In this document: in pieces, positions 1-7,409 of the stretch
Numbering within the stretch: the first letter of the stretch is position 1
Layout of the letters: each line of letters starts with the position of its first letter
NCBI GenBank assembly: GCA_964440605.1
Contig: CAYTSW010000068.1
Span: 1 to 14,906, forward strand
Origin: CAYTSW01 sp964440605
GTDB taxonomy: Bacteria > Planctomycetota > Phycisphaerae > Phycisphaerales > UBA1924
Length of the DNA stretch: 14,906 nucleotides
Direction of reading: 5' to 3'
Made by a program: the position numbers and the translations under genes
The notes under the pieces: generated by a model
Databases searched by the model: none
Told to the model about the DNA's origin: nothing
The model's input: the letters and a program-made list of their open reading frames with translations, nothing else

Positions 1-1
1 C

Positions 2-58
2 CCCGCCCCCCATGGGGTTCACCCCGTCCCTTCTCGCCCCTTTGGAGGCGACCCATGA
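2..58 (+). CDS. Possible 3' end of an upstream gene overlapping the GspK-like start by ATGA
   Basis: The frame beginning at base 2 is open from the window edge to a TGA at 56-58, which overlaps the next gene's ATG as ATGA. Four-base overlaps like this are common inside pseudopilin operons, so an upstream co-transcribed gene (for example a GspJ-like one) could end here. Only 18 residues are visible, Pro/Gly/Arg-rich, with no recognisable domain. The stretch also has no stop in frame 1, so it could equally be untranslated leader. This is a weak call based on the overlap alone. Confidence 0.3.
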   Translation, partial: PAPHGVHPVPSRPFGGDP

Positions 59-3000
59 ACGCACAGAACGACACGACAACGCCCGCCCCGACGAAGCACC
101 GTTCCAAGCGGTCGCGGCGCGGCACGATCCTCCTGCTCGCCCTCGGCGCGCTGGCGGTGATCGCGCTGGCCGGCATCAGCTACGTCACCATCGTCAAGTT
201 CGACCGACAGAGCTCCAGCGCCTACGCGCGCCGGCTCGGCTTCCAGGAACAGGTCGACGCCGTTCAGGCCGTCGTCGGGCGCACGCTCACCGCCGACCTC
301 TACGGCAACAAAATCGTCACCGACACCGTGCCGCGCTCGGACAACCGCGGCTTCATCTACCCCTCGCGCTTCGAGGACGGCGAGTACCAAGACTACCCGA
401 TCACGGACCTGCGCACCTTCAACACCAACGCGCCGGACGACGACCCGTCGATCAACAGCCAACTCCTGCTCTTTGACCCGCTCGGACGAAGCGACCTTTC
501 GTTCCGCAAGTTCGAAGCCGCCCCGCGCGATGACGTCTGGCTCGCGCCCGTTGATCCGCTGTGGAACCCGGCGAACCTCGAGCGCTCGCCTTGGCCCAAC
601 CTCACCAACCTCCGCGGCGCCTACACCTTCGACGACACCGACGTCGACCGGCCCATCTGGGTCCGAGGCGACGGACGCTTCGCCGACCTCGCGCAGTTCT
701 TCATCCAGGGCTCGCGCGCCACCGGCCAGCTCATCCCCGACGGCGGGGCCGACCTCTCCGTCGTCCAGCCCGGCCGCGACGTGGGCACCACCACCGTCAC
801 CCTCGCCACCGGCGGCACGCTCGATGTCACCCTCGCGCAGTCGCTGAACCCCAACGTCGCGGTCGCCCTGCCCATGAACCGCATGGACGGCGTGGCCTCC
901 GACGGATCGGGCATCGGCGTCTCCGACGACGAGCTCACCGGACGCGACGAGCGCTTCGGCGTCGATACCGACGGCGACCTGCGCTTCGACGCACGCTGGA
1001 TGGAGCTCGACGAACTCGGCGACGTCGGCGGCCTGCGCTGGGTCGTCGCGACACGCATCATCGACGCCTCGGCCCTGGCCAACCTCAACGTCGCCACCCA
1101 CGCCAACTTCTTCCCCGGCGGGAACGCCCAGCTCAACAACGCCACCTTCCAGCGCGAGGGCCTCGCCAGCGGCGAGACCCCCGCCGACGTCGATCTCTTC
1201 CGCATCCTCGTCACCAGCACGGGCGACCCCTTCAACCGTCCCGGCTATCCCACCAACCAGACCCGAGTCGACAACCTCATCAACACCACCTTCAACACCC
1301 ACCTCGGCGACGACGGACTCGGGCTCGCGGGCGTCATCGACGACCCGATGGACCCCAACGACGGCCTCGTCTTCACCACCTCGGGCGGGACCGTCAACAA
1401 CCTCCTCGAGCAGGACGAACGACGCGCCTGGTATCAGGCCGCGGCCAACCTGCGCGGCGAGTCCACCGACAGCCTCGGGTATCCCAACCAGGTGCTCTTC
1501 GACCTCGCGGCCTACTGGGGCGTCAGCAGCGTCATCCTCTCGCAGCTCGAGACGGTCATCGACGGGCCTTCCAACACCACCGGCTACCTGCCCGACGGCG
1601 ACGAGCCGAACCCGACGCGCCTGGGCCCGCTGCAATCGGCGGTCAACCCCTTCCTCGCCCGCCGTTTCCCGCGGGGCGCGCAGCTCGTCGTGCCGACCGC
1701 TGAGGAACTCCGCTGGTCCACGCGTCGCCTGCTCACGCCGGTCAGCGGCGCCGCCTCGTGGTCGCCCGTGCCCGTGCTCAACTTCGACGCCGTCGACCCG
1801 GTCACGGCCACCGGCGGGCCGCCGCTGTCGCAGCGCCTGCTGTACGCACCGGGTCGCGCCGCCGATGGCGGACGTGATCGGCGCGTGACTCTGGATGACG
1901 ACTTCGACGTCGTGCGGGCCTACGAGTCGCTCGTCTGGGCCCTCGCCCCGCTCGCGCTGAACGAGACCCTGTCGGCCGACCTCACCCGCCCCGACCGCAC
2001 CATCGCCGCGCCCGGCACGCGCGACCTGATCAACGGCGCGCGTCTCGCCGACTTCGGCAACGCCGACCCCAGCTTCCACTACGGCTCGGGCATCGGCAAT
2101 ACCGGCAAGGCCATCCGCCTCTTCTCCGANNNNNNNNNNNNNNNNNNNNNNNNNNNNNNNNNNNNNNNNNNNNNNNNNNNNNNNNNNNNNNNNNNNNNNN
2201 NNNNNNNNNNNNNNNNNNNNNNNNNNNNNCTCTTCGCCACCGATCCCGCTGTCGGTCCGACGTTCCCCCACGTGCCCAATCGCGATCAGGGCGTCATCAC
2301 CTTCGGCACGCAGTTCCCCTCGGGCGAGATCCCCGGCGCGCTGCTCAACGCGAACATCGTGGGCCAGTTCGTCAACGCCAATGAAGCGCAGGACATCGCG
2401 CGGGATCAGGACGTCAACGGCACGCCCTTCAACAACTTCGAGCGCGGGCTCACCATCGTCGGCTTCGAGCAGCAGCCCTACATCCTCGAAGTCGCGACCG
2501 TCGTCGCCTACTCCAATGCCAAGGCCGATCAGGCGGGCGGTGGCGGCGGTGGAACTGGTGGTGGAGGTGGTGGTGGCGCGGGGATCGGCCCCGGTGCCGG
2601 CGGCGGGGGCGGGGGCGGGGGCAGCAACTCCATCGGGCAGGACAACATCAACGGCGCCATGTTCGCCGTCCAGATCGCCAACCCCTGGGAGTCGCCCATC
2701 GACCTGAGCGCCTTCCAGTTCCGCGTGGTCAACCCGGTCGCCACCCTCGGCGGCGGGCCGGACGTGCCCTCGAACATCGACGTGCCCTTCGACGACAACG
2801 ACTGCCTCGTGGTCTTCGACTTCGACAACGCCGCGGGAGCCGGGGGCGGCGGGGGCTTCGGCGGCACGCAGGTGATCCTCGCCCCCGGCGAGGCGCGCAC
2901 CTTCGTCTTCATCGCCACGCCCGATGGCCGCGGCCAGATGATCGGCGAGCCCGGCTCCGACTCCGGACTCTTCGCCGAAGATGCCGACTACTTCTTCGAC

Positions 3001-4986
3001 ATCAACCGCGTCGGCGAACTCCAGCCCGTCGCCGGCCTGCGCCAGGCCGACCTCCAGAACCAGGCGGCGATCAACACCAACCCCGCCTTCTTCGACGCCT
3101 GGTACACCGGCTCCACGTCGGCGCGCGTCTTCGCGCTGACGCGCAACGACGCGTCGGGCCTCGGCGGCGGGCAGGCCGTCGTCGATCGTCTCATCGACTT
3201 CAGCGCCGACTTCCCCAACGTCCACAACTTCGGCGTCGACGGCCCCTTCGGCTTCATCGCCGGCCTGCCCGGACGCGCCAGCAGCCACGTCTTCAGCGAC
3301 CTCGAGATCCTCGCCCAGGCCGGGCCCAGCGCCGCGTACAACCTCGACGCGCCGGTCACCAACCTCCTGGGCAATCCCCTCGTCCGCGACGTCATCACCG
3401 CGCCGCCCGTCGGCACGGAGATCACCATCGAAGGGCGCGTCTACTTCTCCTCCTCCATCACCCGCCCCGCCGACACCGCGCCGGGCACGGGCCTGCCGGC
3501 GTACGTCGCCGACTTCGGCCCGCGACGCAGCCTCACTCACGCCAACATGCCGCTGGGCAACGACATGGCCCCGGCCCACGTCTGGGTCAAAGAGTTCGAC
3601 CCGTCGGGCACGACCTACGGCGTCGACTTCAGCCTGCCGCCGGACGACCTCATCACCGAGGTGGTCGCGGGCGTGCAGGGCTCCGACGAGCGCATGAGCG
3701 AGTTCCTCACCCCCAACGCCAAGCGCGCCAACCTCGACGTCACGCCGCCCAACCTGCCCAAGCTGCCGCTCGAACTCACCATCCCGAACGCGCCGGCCTT
3801 CTCCTCGGCCGATATCGCCCGCGTCTCCACCTACGCCCACCTCAACCTCAACCACGACCTCGACAACCTGACGAACTGGGTCACGGTCGGCCAGCAACTC
3901 GGGGCCGAGTACCTCAGCTTCGCCGCCGAGCTCACCGGGACCGCGATCAACCCGATCGACGTTCCCGAGCCGCCGGCGATCGGCTTGCTCGATCTCAACA
4001 CGAGCATCGCCGGTCTCGGGACGACCCCGGGCGTCTTTGCGGGTCAGAACCCGGTGGGCGTCGTGCCCGACGAGCTGCTCGCGGTGCCGCTGGCGCTGCG
4101 CGCCTTCGCGTGCTTCGAGGGCCTCGAGAGCCCGCGGGGCGACTTCTATGCCGGGCGGGTCAACATCAACACCGCCCCGCAGCGCGTGCTCGAGGCGCTG
4201 CCCTGGATGGCCCCCGCCGGCGCCATCACGACGGCTCTGAACACCCTCTTCACCGGGCCTTTCGCCGGCCCGAACCGTGTGACGGCCCTGCTCGCCTATC
4301 GCGACGCCTTCTACGGCGATCCTTCCGCCGGCGGCAACGCCCGCGGCGTGCTTCAGGCCAACGGCACTGGCCAGAACCCCGACGCCGCGCTCACCCGCTA
4401 CACCGCCGCCGTAAGCAACAGCCCCAGCCAGAACTCACTGCGCCGCTTCGACCGACGCAACAACAAGTACGGCGCCGGGATCGGCGCGGGCCTCACCACG
4501 CCCGCCGAACTGGCGATGATCAACATCTTCAGCCGACCCGACCCCACGGACTTGCCCACCTTCGGCTACCCGCAGCTTGACACCGATGTCTTCGCCATCG
4601 GCACGCAGAGCTGGCTCGCCGAAGACGACGTCGTCTCGCTCGACAACACCCCGCTCGACCCGGGCGACGGCTCGTCGTTCGGCCTCGCCGCCGATCGCCA
4701 CACCGAGCGCCTGGCCCTCTTCCGCGCGCTGGCCAACATCGTCGAGACGCGTAGCGACGTCTTCATCACCTGGATGGTCCTGCGCGGGTACGACCCGGAC
4801 GCCATCGAGGAGATTGAGATCAACGACGTCAACGAGGACGACGCGCTGGACGCGATGGACGACCCGCTCTTCCAGCCGGCGTACGAGTCGCGCTGGCTGA
4901 TGGTCTTCGACCGCTCGCGCGTCCGCCGCCCGACGGATCAGCCCGAGCTGCTCTTCCGTATCGAGCTGCCCCGCGCCGCGCCGTAA
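55..4986 (+). CDS. Giant GspK-like (type II secretion minor pseudopilin-like) protein, interrupted by an assembly gap
   Basis: The reading frame is 1643 codons, including about 34 undetermined residues across the N gap (residues about 692-725). The start is supported by GGAGG at 44-48. The N-terminus has a basic stretch (KHRSKRSRR), Gly23, then a hydrophobic helix (residues 24-47) without a Glu at +5. That matches a class III/pseudopilin signal of the GspK kind, which normally lacks Glu5. NLNVAT (343-348) and VNINTAP followed by RVLEALP (1369-1382) resemble the N-x-NTA-x-x-x-L signature of the GspK helical domain. TRSDVF (about 1565-1570) is a motif I associate with planctomycete/verrucomicrobial pseudopilin-like proteins. 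Two glycine tracts lie near residues 828-856 and 928-937. Ordinary GspK proteins are about 300-350 residues, so this is roughly five times longer and its middle is unrecognised. The likely role is a tip-complex component of a type II secretion-like pseudopilus in the cell envelope. GspK-like is fairly sure; the exact role is not. Confidence 0.7.
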   Translation: MNAQNDTTTPAPTKHRSKRSRRGTILLLALGALAVIALAGISYVTIVKFDRQSSSAYARRLGFQEQVDAVQAVVGRTLTADLYGNKIVTDTVPRSDNRGFIYPSRFEDGEYQDYPITDLRTFNTNAPDDDPSINSQLLLFDPLGRSDLSFRKFEAAPRDDVWLAPVDPLWNPANLERSPWPNLTNLRGAYTFDDTDVDRPIWVRGDGRFADLAQFFIQGSRATGQLIPDGGADLSVVQPGRDVGTTTVTLATGGTLDVTLAQSLNPNVAVALPMNRMDGVASDGSGIGVSDDELTGRDERFGVDTDGDLRFDARWMELDELGDVGGLRWVVATRIIDASALANLNVATHANFFPGGNAQLNNATFQREGLASGETPADVDLFRILVTSTGDPFNRPGYPTNQTRVDNLINTTFNTHLGDDGLGLAGVIDDPMDPNDGLVFTTSGGTVNNLLEQDERRAWYQAAANLRGESTDSLGYPNQVLFDLAAYWGVSSVILSQLETVIDGPSNTTGYLPDGDEPNPTRLGPLQSAVNPFLARRFPRGAQLVVPTAEELRWSTRRLLTPVSGAASWSPVPVLNFDAVDPVTATGGPPLSQRLLYAPGRAADGGRDRRVTLDDDFDVVRAYESLVWALAPLALNETLSADLTRPDRTIAAPGTRDLINGARLADFGNADPSFHYGSGIGNTGKAIRLFSXXXXXXXXXXXXXXXXXXXXXXXXXXXXXXXXXXLFATDPAVGPTFPHVPNRDQGVITFGTQFPSGEIPGALLNANIVGQFVNANEAQDIARDQDVNGTPFNNFERGLTIVGFEQQPYILEVATVVAYSNAKADQAGGGGGGTGGGGGGGAGIGPGAGGGGGGGGSNSIGQDNINGAMFAVQIANPWESPIDLSAFQFRVVNPVATLGGGPDVPSNIDVPFDDNDCLVVFDFDNAAGAGGGGGFGGTQVILAPGEARTFVFIATPDGRGQMIGEPGSDSGLFAEDADYFFDINRVGELQPVAGLRQADLQNQAAINTNPAFFDAWYTGSTSARVFALTRNDASGLGGGQAVVDRLIDFSADFPNVHNFGVDGPFGFIAGLPGRASSHVFSDLEILAQAGPSAAYNLDAPVTNLLGNPLVRDVITAPPVGTEITIEGRVYFSSSITRPADTAPGTGLPAYVADFGPRRSLTHANMPLGNDMAPAHVWVKEFDPSGTTYGVDFSLPPDDLITEVVAGVQGSDERMSEFLTPNAKRANLDVTPPNLPKLPLELTIPNAPAFSSADIARVSTYAHLNLNHDLDNLTNWVTVGQQLGAEYLSFAAELTGTAINPIDVPEPPAIGLLDLNTSIAGLGTTPGVFAGQNPVGVVPDELLAVPLALRAFACFEGLESPRGDFYAGRVNINTAPQRVLEALPWMAPAGAITTALNTLFTGPFAGPNRVTALLAYRDAFYGDPSAGGNARGVLQANGTGQNPDAALTRYTAAVSNSPSQNSLRRFDRRNNKYGAGIGAGLTTPAELAMINIFSRPDPTDLPTFGYPQLDTDVFAIGTQSWLAEDDVVSLDNTPLDPGDGSSFGLAADRHTERLALFRALANIVETRSDVFITWMVLRGYDPDAIEEIEINDVNEDDALDAMDDPLFQPAYESRWLMVFDRSRVRRPTDQPELLFRIELPRAAP
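2130..2229. other. Assembly gap of exactly 100 Ns
   Basis: Exactly 100 undetermined bases lie inside the giant GspK-like gene. A round 100 is the usual placeholder for a scaffold join of unknown length, so the true gap may be shorter or longer. The frame before the gap (frame 1) and after it (also frame 1) happen to agree with 100 inserted bases, but that agreement carries little weight because the real length is unknown. CTCTTC occurs on both sides of the gap (2119-2124 and 2229/2230 onward), so a collapsed repeat cannot be excluded. Confidence 0.97.
2536..2622 (+). repeat. Glycine-rich low-complexity tract (GGC/GGT/GGG codons)
   Basis: This stretch encodes an almost uninterrupted poly-glycine segment, with only a Thr and a short AGIGPGA interruption, in residues about 828-856 of the GspK-like protein. 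A second, shorter Gly run follows at 2836-2865. Such tracts usually form flexible linkers between domains. The near-repetitive GGN codons could slip in replication or be misassembled, which matters because the assembly gap lies about 300 bp upstream. Confidence 0.85.
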
Positions 4987-5021
4987 CTCGTCGAGACGCG
5001 CCAAGACGACCCTCTCCTTGC

Positions 5022-5057
5022 GCGGGCTCGGCAGGACGCCGAGCCCGCTGCTCTTTT
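5022..5057 (+). terminator. Intrinsic terminator after the GspK-like gene
   Basis: An 11-bp perfect stem is formed by GCGGGCTCGGC (5022-5032) and GCCGAGCCCGC (5038-5048), with a 5-base loop (AGGAC). It is followed by TGCTCTTTT, a reasonable U-rich tail. It begins 36 bases after the stop of the giant gene and ends 20 bases before the presumed rluA promoter hexamer, so it separates the secretion operon from rluA. Confidence 0.9.
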
Positions 5058-5076
5058 GGTGCGGCTGGTGATCCGG

Positions 5077-5082
5077 TACGGT
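5077..5082 (+). promoter_or_regulatory. TACGGT -10-like hexamer 8 bases before the rluA ATG (leaderless candidate)
   Basis: TACGGT is separated from the ATG at 5091 by CCCCTGCG, eight bases that contain no Shine-Dalgarno sequence. If this is the -10 box, transcription would start at or within a base or two of the start codon. A weak -35 candidate, TTGGTG, lies at 5056-5061 (15-base spacer), just after the terminator's U-tail. It fits the pattern seen at five other genes in the window. Confidence 0.5.
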
Positions 5083-5090
5083 CCCCTGCG

Positions 5091-5789
5091 ATGGAGCGGT
5101 ACACGCCCTTCTTTCCCACGCTCGACGTCCGCTACGCCGACGATCAACTCGCGATCGTCGACAAGCCTTCGGGCATGCTCTCGGTGCCGGGCAAGGGCCC
5201 GTCAAAGGCCGACTGCGTGCCGTGGCGGCTCAGGCGGCTGATCCCCGCCGCCGCGGGCCCGCTGACCATCCACCGGCTGGACATGGACACCTCGGGCCTG
5301 CTCGTGCTCGGGCTGACGCCCGACGCCCAGCGCGCCGTCTCGCGCCAGTTCGAGCAGCGGACCGTCGCCAAGCGGTACACCGCGCTGATCGAGGGTCATC
5401 TGCCGGATCAACCCCTCGAAGGCGTCGTTGACTTTCCCATGCGTCTCGACCTCGACAACCGTCCGATGCAGATTCACGACCCCGAGCAGGGACGCCGGGC
5501 CCTGACGCGTTACCGCGTCCTTCGTCGCACGGCGTACGACGGGCGCGACGCGGCGCTCATCGACTTCGAGCCCGTGACGGGGCGATCGCATCAGCTCCGC
5601 GTGCACGCCGCCCACGAGCGCGGGCTGCACGCGCCGATCCTGGGCGACGTGCTCTACGGCAACGAGCACGCCGCTCCGCGCCTCATGCTCCACGCCCGCC
5701 TGCTCGGCCTCGACCACCCCGTCACCGGCGTCCGGCTGACGTTCGAGTCGCCGCCGCCCTTCGCCTCGCCCATCGAGGAGGTGCCCTGA
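5091..5789 (+). CDS. rluA: RluA-family pseudouridine synthase
   Basis: This 232-residue protein isomerises uridine to pseudouridine in structured RNA in the cytoplasm. The catalytic loop HRLDMDTSGLLVLGLT starts at residue 61, putting the nucleophilic Asp at position 64, the same number as in E. coli RluA. Other family landmarks are the start-proximal DDQLAIVDKPSGMLSVPG, NRPMQ near residue 125, GRSHQLRVH, and the closing PRLMLHARLLGLDHP block. There is no N-terminal S4 domain, and the length is close to RluA (about 219 residues) rather than RluC/RluD. By homology to RluA the targets would be 23S rRNA U746 and some tRNA U32 positions, but substrate choice cannot be read from the sequence. The stop overlaps the next gene's start as TGATG, suggesting translational coupling. 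RluA-type is confident; the exact substrate is not. Confidence 0.88.
   Translation: MERYTPFFPTLDVRYADDQLAIVDKPSGMLSVPGKGPSKADCVPWRLRRLIPAAAGPLTIHRLDMDTSGLLVLGLTPDAQRAVSRQFEQRTVAKRYTALIEGHLPDQPLEGVVDFPMRLDLDNRPMQIHDPEQGRRALTRYRVLRRTAYDGRDAALIDFEPVTGRSHQLRVHAAHERGLHAPILGDVLYGNEHAAPRLMLHARLLGLDHPVTGVRLTFESPPPFASPIEEVP
5775..5783 (+). promoter_or_regulatory. Strong Shine-Dalgarno sequence within the end of rluA
   Basis: GAGGAGGTG ends five bases before the ATG at 5789-5791 and lies inside the last codons of rluA. It fixes the start of the transporter gene and, with the one-base stop/start overlap, supports coupled translation. Confidence 0.8.
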
Positions 5790-6409
5790 TGCGTTATGTG
5801 CTGATCGCCGCGGTCATCGTCGCGGGGGCGTTGATCCCGCTCCAAGCGGGTATGAACGCGGAGTTCCGCGCTCGGGCGGGTCACGGCCTGCACGCCGCCT
5901 TCTGGAACTTCACCGTGGGCCTCACCGCGCTCGCGGTCATCACCGTCCTGCTCATGACCGCCGGACGCGTCCCGATGCCCCGCCTGGGCGACGCGGGTGT
6001 CGGCGGGGCGCCCTGGTGGGCATGGCTGGGCGGGCTGTGCGGCGCGACGATGGTCTTCGTCTCGCTGCTCGCCGCCCGTGAACTCGGAGCCGCCATCCTC
6101 ATCATGTGCCTCATCGCCGGCCAGCTCACCTCCTCGGTCCTGCACGACCACTTCGGCTGGGTGGGCTACTCAAAGGTGGAGCTCAACATGGGGCGCATTG
6201 TCGGCGTGCTCCTGCTGGTCGCTGGCGTCCTCACCATCGAGCTCTCGCGCCCAAGCGCCAGGGCCGCGCTCACTCCGGGTCCGACTCCCCCGCCGGCTTC
6301 GTCTGACGCGTCAGCACCGCCCGCTGAAGTGTCCCCGGGCGATGCGCAACCACTTCGGGAATCGGGAACATCCCGTCGGGCGTCTCCACCTCGCCGCCCC
6401 CAGTCGTGA
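5789..6409 (+). CDS. DMT-superfamily small membrane transporter (YdcZ/DUF606 type) with an unusual C-terminal tail
   Basis: The protein has 206 residues. Its first ~153 residues contain five hydrophobic segments (about 3-20, 33-56, 72-92, 97-116 and 130-150). They match the YdcZ/DUF606 (PF04657) pattern: an opening 'P-Q-A-G-M-N-A-E' in the first helix, a central AAxELGAAILIMCLIAGQL, then DHFGW and a final GRIVGVLLLVAGV. Family members are thought to be inner-membrane drug/metabolite carriers; no substrate can be assigned. The start is set by the Shine-Dalgarno at 5775-5783 and the TGATG overlap with rluA. The remaining ~50 residues are Pro/Ser/Ala/Arg-rich with no domain, extend beyond the usual family length of about 150, and are antisense to the 3' end of the next gene over 140 bp. 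That tail may be a late read-through extension. Confidence 0.8.
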   Translation: MRYVLIAAVIVAGALIPLQAGMNAEFRARAGHGLHAAFWNFTVGLTALAVITVLLMTAGRVPMPRLGDAGVGGAPWWAWLGGLCGATMVFVSLLAARELGAAILIMCLIAGQLTSSVLHDHFGWVGYSKVELNMGRIVGVLLLVAGVLTIELSRPSARAALTPGPTPPPASSDASAPPAEVSPGDAQPLRESGTSRRASPPRRPQS

Positions 6410-6938
6410 GCGCCTGGGCGTCTCGGCTGGAAACGATCTCCATCACCATCGTGCCATCGCCCCGCAGCGCGTGCCGCGTGGTCAGGCGTGAGCCCTGCAC
6501 GTCGAAGCTCGAGTAGAGGATGTCATCAGCGAAGAGCGTGGCTTCGATGGCGATGCCGTTGCCCTCGTCGATCCTGAACCGCCCCGGCGCCTGCGTCACC
6601 GGCGCGATGGTGTACCCCCGGACCTGTCGGAGCTCGCCCTCGTTGTAGACCAGCTCCCACGAGAGTGCGCCGGGGGCTGCCCCGGGGTCGTCCAGCGGCT
6701 CGATCCGAAGCGACATCGGGAAGCGCACGCGCTCGCCCTCGGGGCCGATCAGCACCGCCCGGCCCGTCCACACCCCGTGCCACGCCTCGGGCAGGCGATG
6801 CGTCGGCTCCTGCTGAGCGGTCGGGCGCGGCGTGGTCTCCGGCCCTTGCGCATCGTCCTGTGCCCATGCCCAGGCGCCACCGACCGCCCCGGCAACCACG
6901 ACACACAGCACGGCGAACTTCGAGGACGAGCTGCTCAT
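6270..6938 (-). CDS. Secreted protein of unknown function
   Basis: The product is 222 residues from the ATG at 6938. I chose this start over an in-frame codon at 7016 because AAGGAAGGA sits about nine bases upstream and because it begins a clean signal peptide (five Ser, Lys7, hydrophobic core, AWA-Q cleavage after residue 26). There is no lipobox Cys. After a Pro/Gln/Thr-rich linker, the body (about residues 48-200) reads as alternating beta strands: HGVWTGRAVLIG, a strand with SLRIEPLDD, LSWELVYNEG, IEATLFADDILYSSFDV, and GTMVMEIVSS. That suggests a secreted beta-barrel or beta-sandwich, perhaps lipocalin-like; this is inference. I recognise no named family. It is divergent from the RRM gene, and its 3' end overlaps the transporter gene. 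Confidence 0.75.
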   Translation of the reverse strand: MSSSSSKFAVLCVVVAGAVGGAWAWAQDDAQGPETTPRPTAQQEPTHRLPEAWHGVWTGRAVLIGPEGERVRFPMSLRIEPLDDPGAAPGALSWELVYNEGELRQVRGYTIAPVTQAPGRFRIDEGNGIAIEATLFADDILYSSFDVQGSRLTTRHALRGDGTMVMEIVSSRDAQALTTGGGEVETPDGMFPIPEVVAHRPGTLQRAVLTRQTKPAGESDPE

Positions 6939-6978
6939 CAGCGACGATCCTTCCTTGGCTTCGTACCATTGCGATCCC

Positions 6979-6990
6979 GCCCGCGCGGGC
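6979..6990. promoter_or_regulatory. 12-bp perfect GC palindrome between divergent genes
   Basis: GCCCGCGCGGGC is a perfect 12-base palindrome in the 76-bp divergent space between the secreted-protein gene (start 6938) and the RRM gene (start 7015). A TANNNT hexamer (TACCAT, 6964-6969) just upstream could be the RRM promoter's -10. In that case the palindrome would lie in the 5' leader about 25 bases before the start codon. It could be an operator, or chance in GC-rich DNA. Confidence 0.35.
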
Positions 6991-7014
6991 TGGCGACACG
7001 CTCGGAGTATTGGC

Positions 7015-7254
7015 ATGAAACGGCTCTACGTCGGCAACCTCCCCTGGACCGTGGATGAGGACGACCTCAAGCTCCTCTTCGCTCAGCACGGCGAGGTGCG
7101 CTCCGCACGCGTGATGATCGACAACGCGACCGGCAAGTCACGCGGCTTCGCCTTCATCGAAATGGACGATGAGCCCGCCGACAGGGCCATCAAGGCGCTC
7201 AGCGGTTACGCGCTGAAGGGGCGGGCGATCGTGGTGAACGAAGCGCGCTCCTGA
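7015..7254 (+). CDS. Single-domain RRM RNA-binding protein
   Basis: This 79-residue protein is essentially one RNA recognition motif. RNP2 is LYVGNL (residues 4-9) and RNP1 is RGFAFIEM (43-50), with the aromatic positions used for RNA stacking present (Tyr5, Phe45, Phe47). The spacing and length match the small bacterial RRM proteins known from cyanobacteria and other phyla, which bind single-stranded RNA and are sometimes cold-responsive. The start at 7015 is set by GGAG (7004-7007) seven bases upstream and by RNP2 falling at its normal distance from the N-terminus; the frame is open further upstream, but that part does not look coding. There is no glycine-rich tail. The neighbours give no functional hint. 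Family assignment is very secure; the RNA target is unknown. Confidence 0.93.
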   Translation: MKRLYVGNLPWTVDEDDLKLLFAQHGEVRSARVMIDNATGKSRGFAFIEMDDEPADRAIKALSGYALKGRAIVVNEARS

Positions 7255-7255
7255 C

Positions 7256-7297
7256 GCGCAGAGGCGAAACAGCGACCGAGACACGCCAACTCTGCGC
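7256..7297 (+). terminator. Possible hairpin terminator after the RRM gene
   Basis: GCGCAGAG (7256-7263) pairs perfectly with CTCTGCGC (7290-7297), starting two bases after the RRM stop. The inner GCG/CGC can extend the stem across a 3-base bulge. No U-tract follows (TTCGGACATTTAG), so this is a structural terminator or 3'-end stabiliser at best. Confidence 0.4.
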
Positions 7298-7306
7298 TTC
7301 GGACAT

Positions 7307-7342
7307 TTAGACCTTGCGTCTAACGCTCACTGTGATAGCGTT
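7307..7342 (+). promoter_or_regulatory. Two overlapping dyads upstream of the PEP-CTERM-like gene
   Basis: TTAGAC (7307-7312) and GTCTAA (7318-7323) form a perfect dyad around CTTGC. Its last two bases are shared with a second dyad, AACGCT (7322-7327) and AGCGTT (7337-7342). The block lies 68-103 bases before the ATG at 7410 and is AT-richer than its surroundings. A weak promoter could sit within it (TTGCGT at 7315, TGTGATAGC downstream). It reads like a control region with paired operator sites. Nothing else gene-like is visible in 7298-7409 apart from AAGGAG at 7395-7400. Confidence 0.45.
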
Positions 7343-7409
7343 GTGGGACACGTCATCCTCCTCGGGACGTCGCGCGTGCACGCCCGGGAGAAACAAGGAG
7401 AGAAGAACC

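Noticed and set aside
19..3897. A 1292-codon open frame on the minus strand opposite the GspK-like gene
   Set aside because: It is antisense to a gene with signal helix, family motifs and ribosome site. Its translation is Val/Glu/Asp/Gly-repetitive, the mirror of GC-ending codons in high-GC DNA, which rarely produce antisense stops.
6832..7014. Longer RRM protein starting at 6832
   Set aside because: The extra residues are antisense to the signal-peptide region of the divergent gene and lack protein character; GGAG precedes the ATG at 7015.
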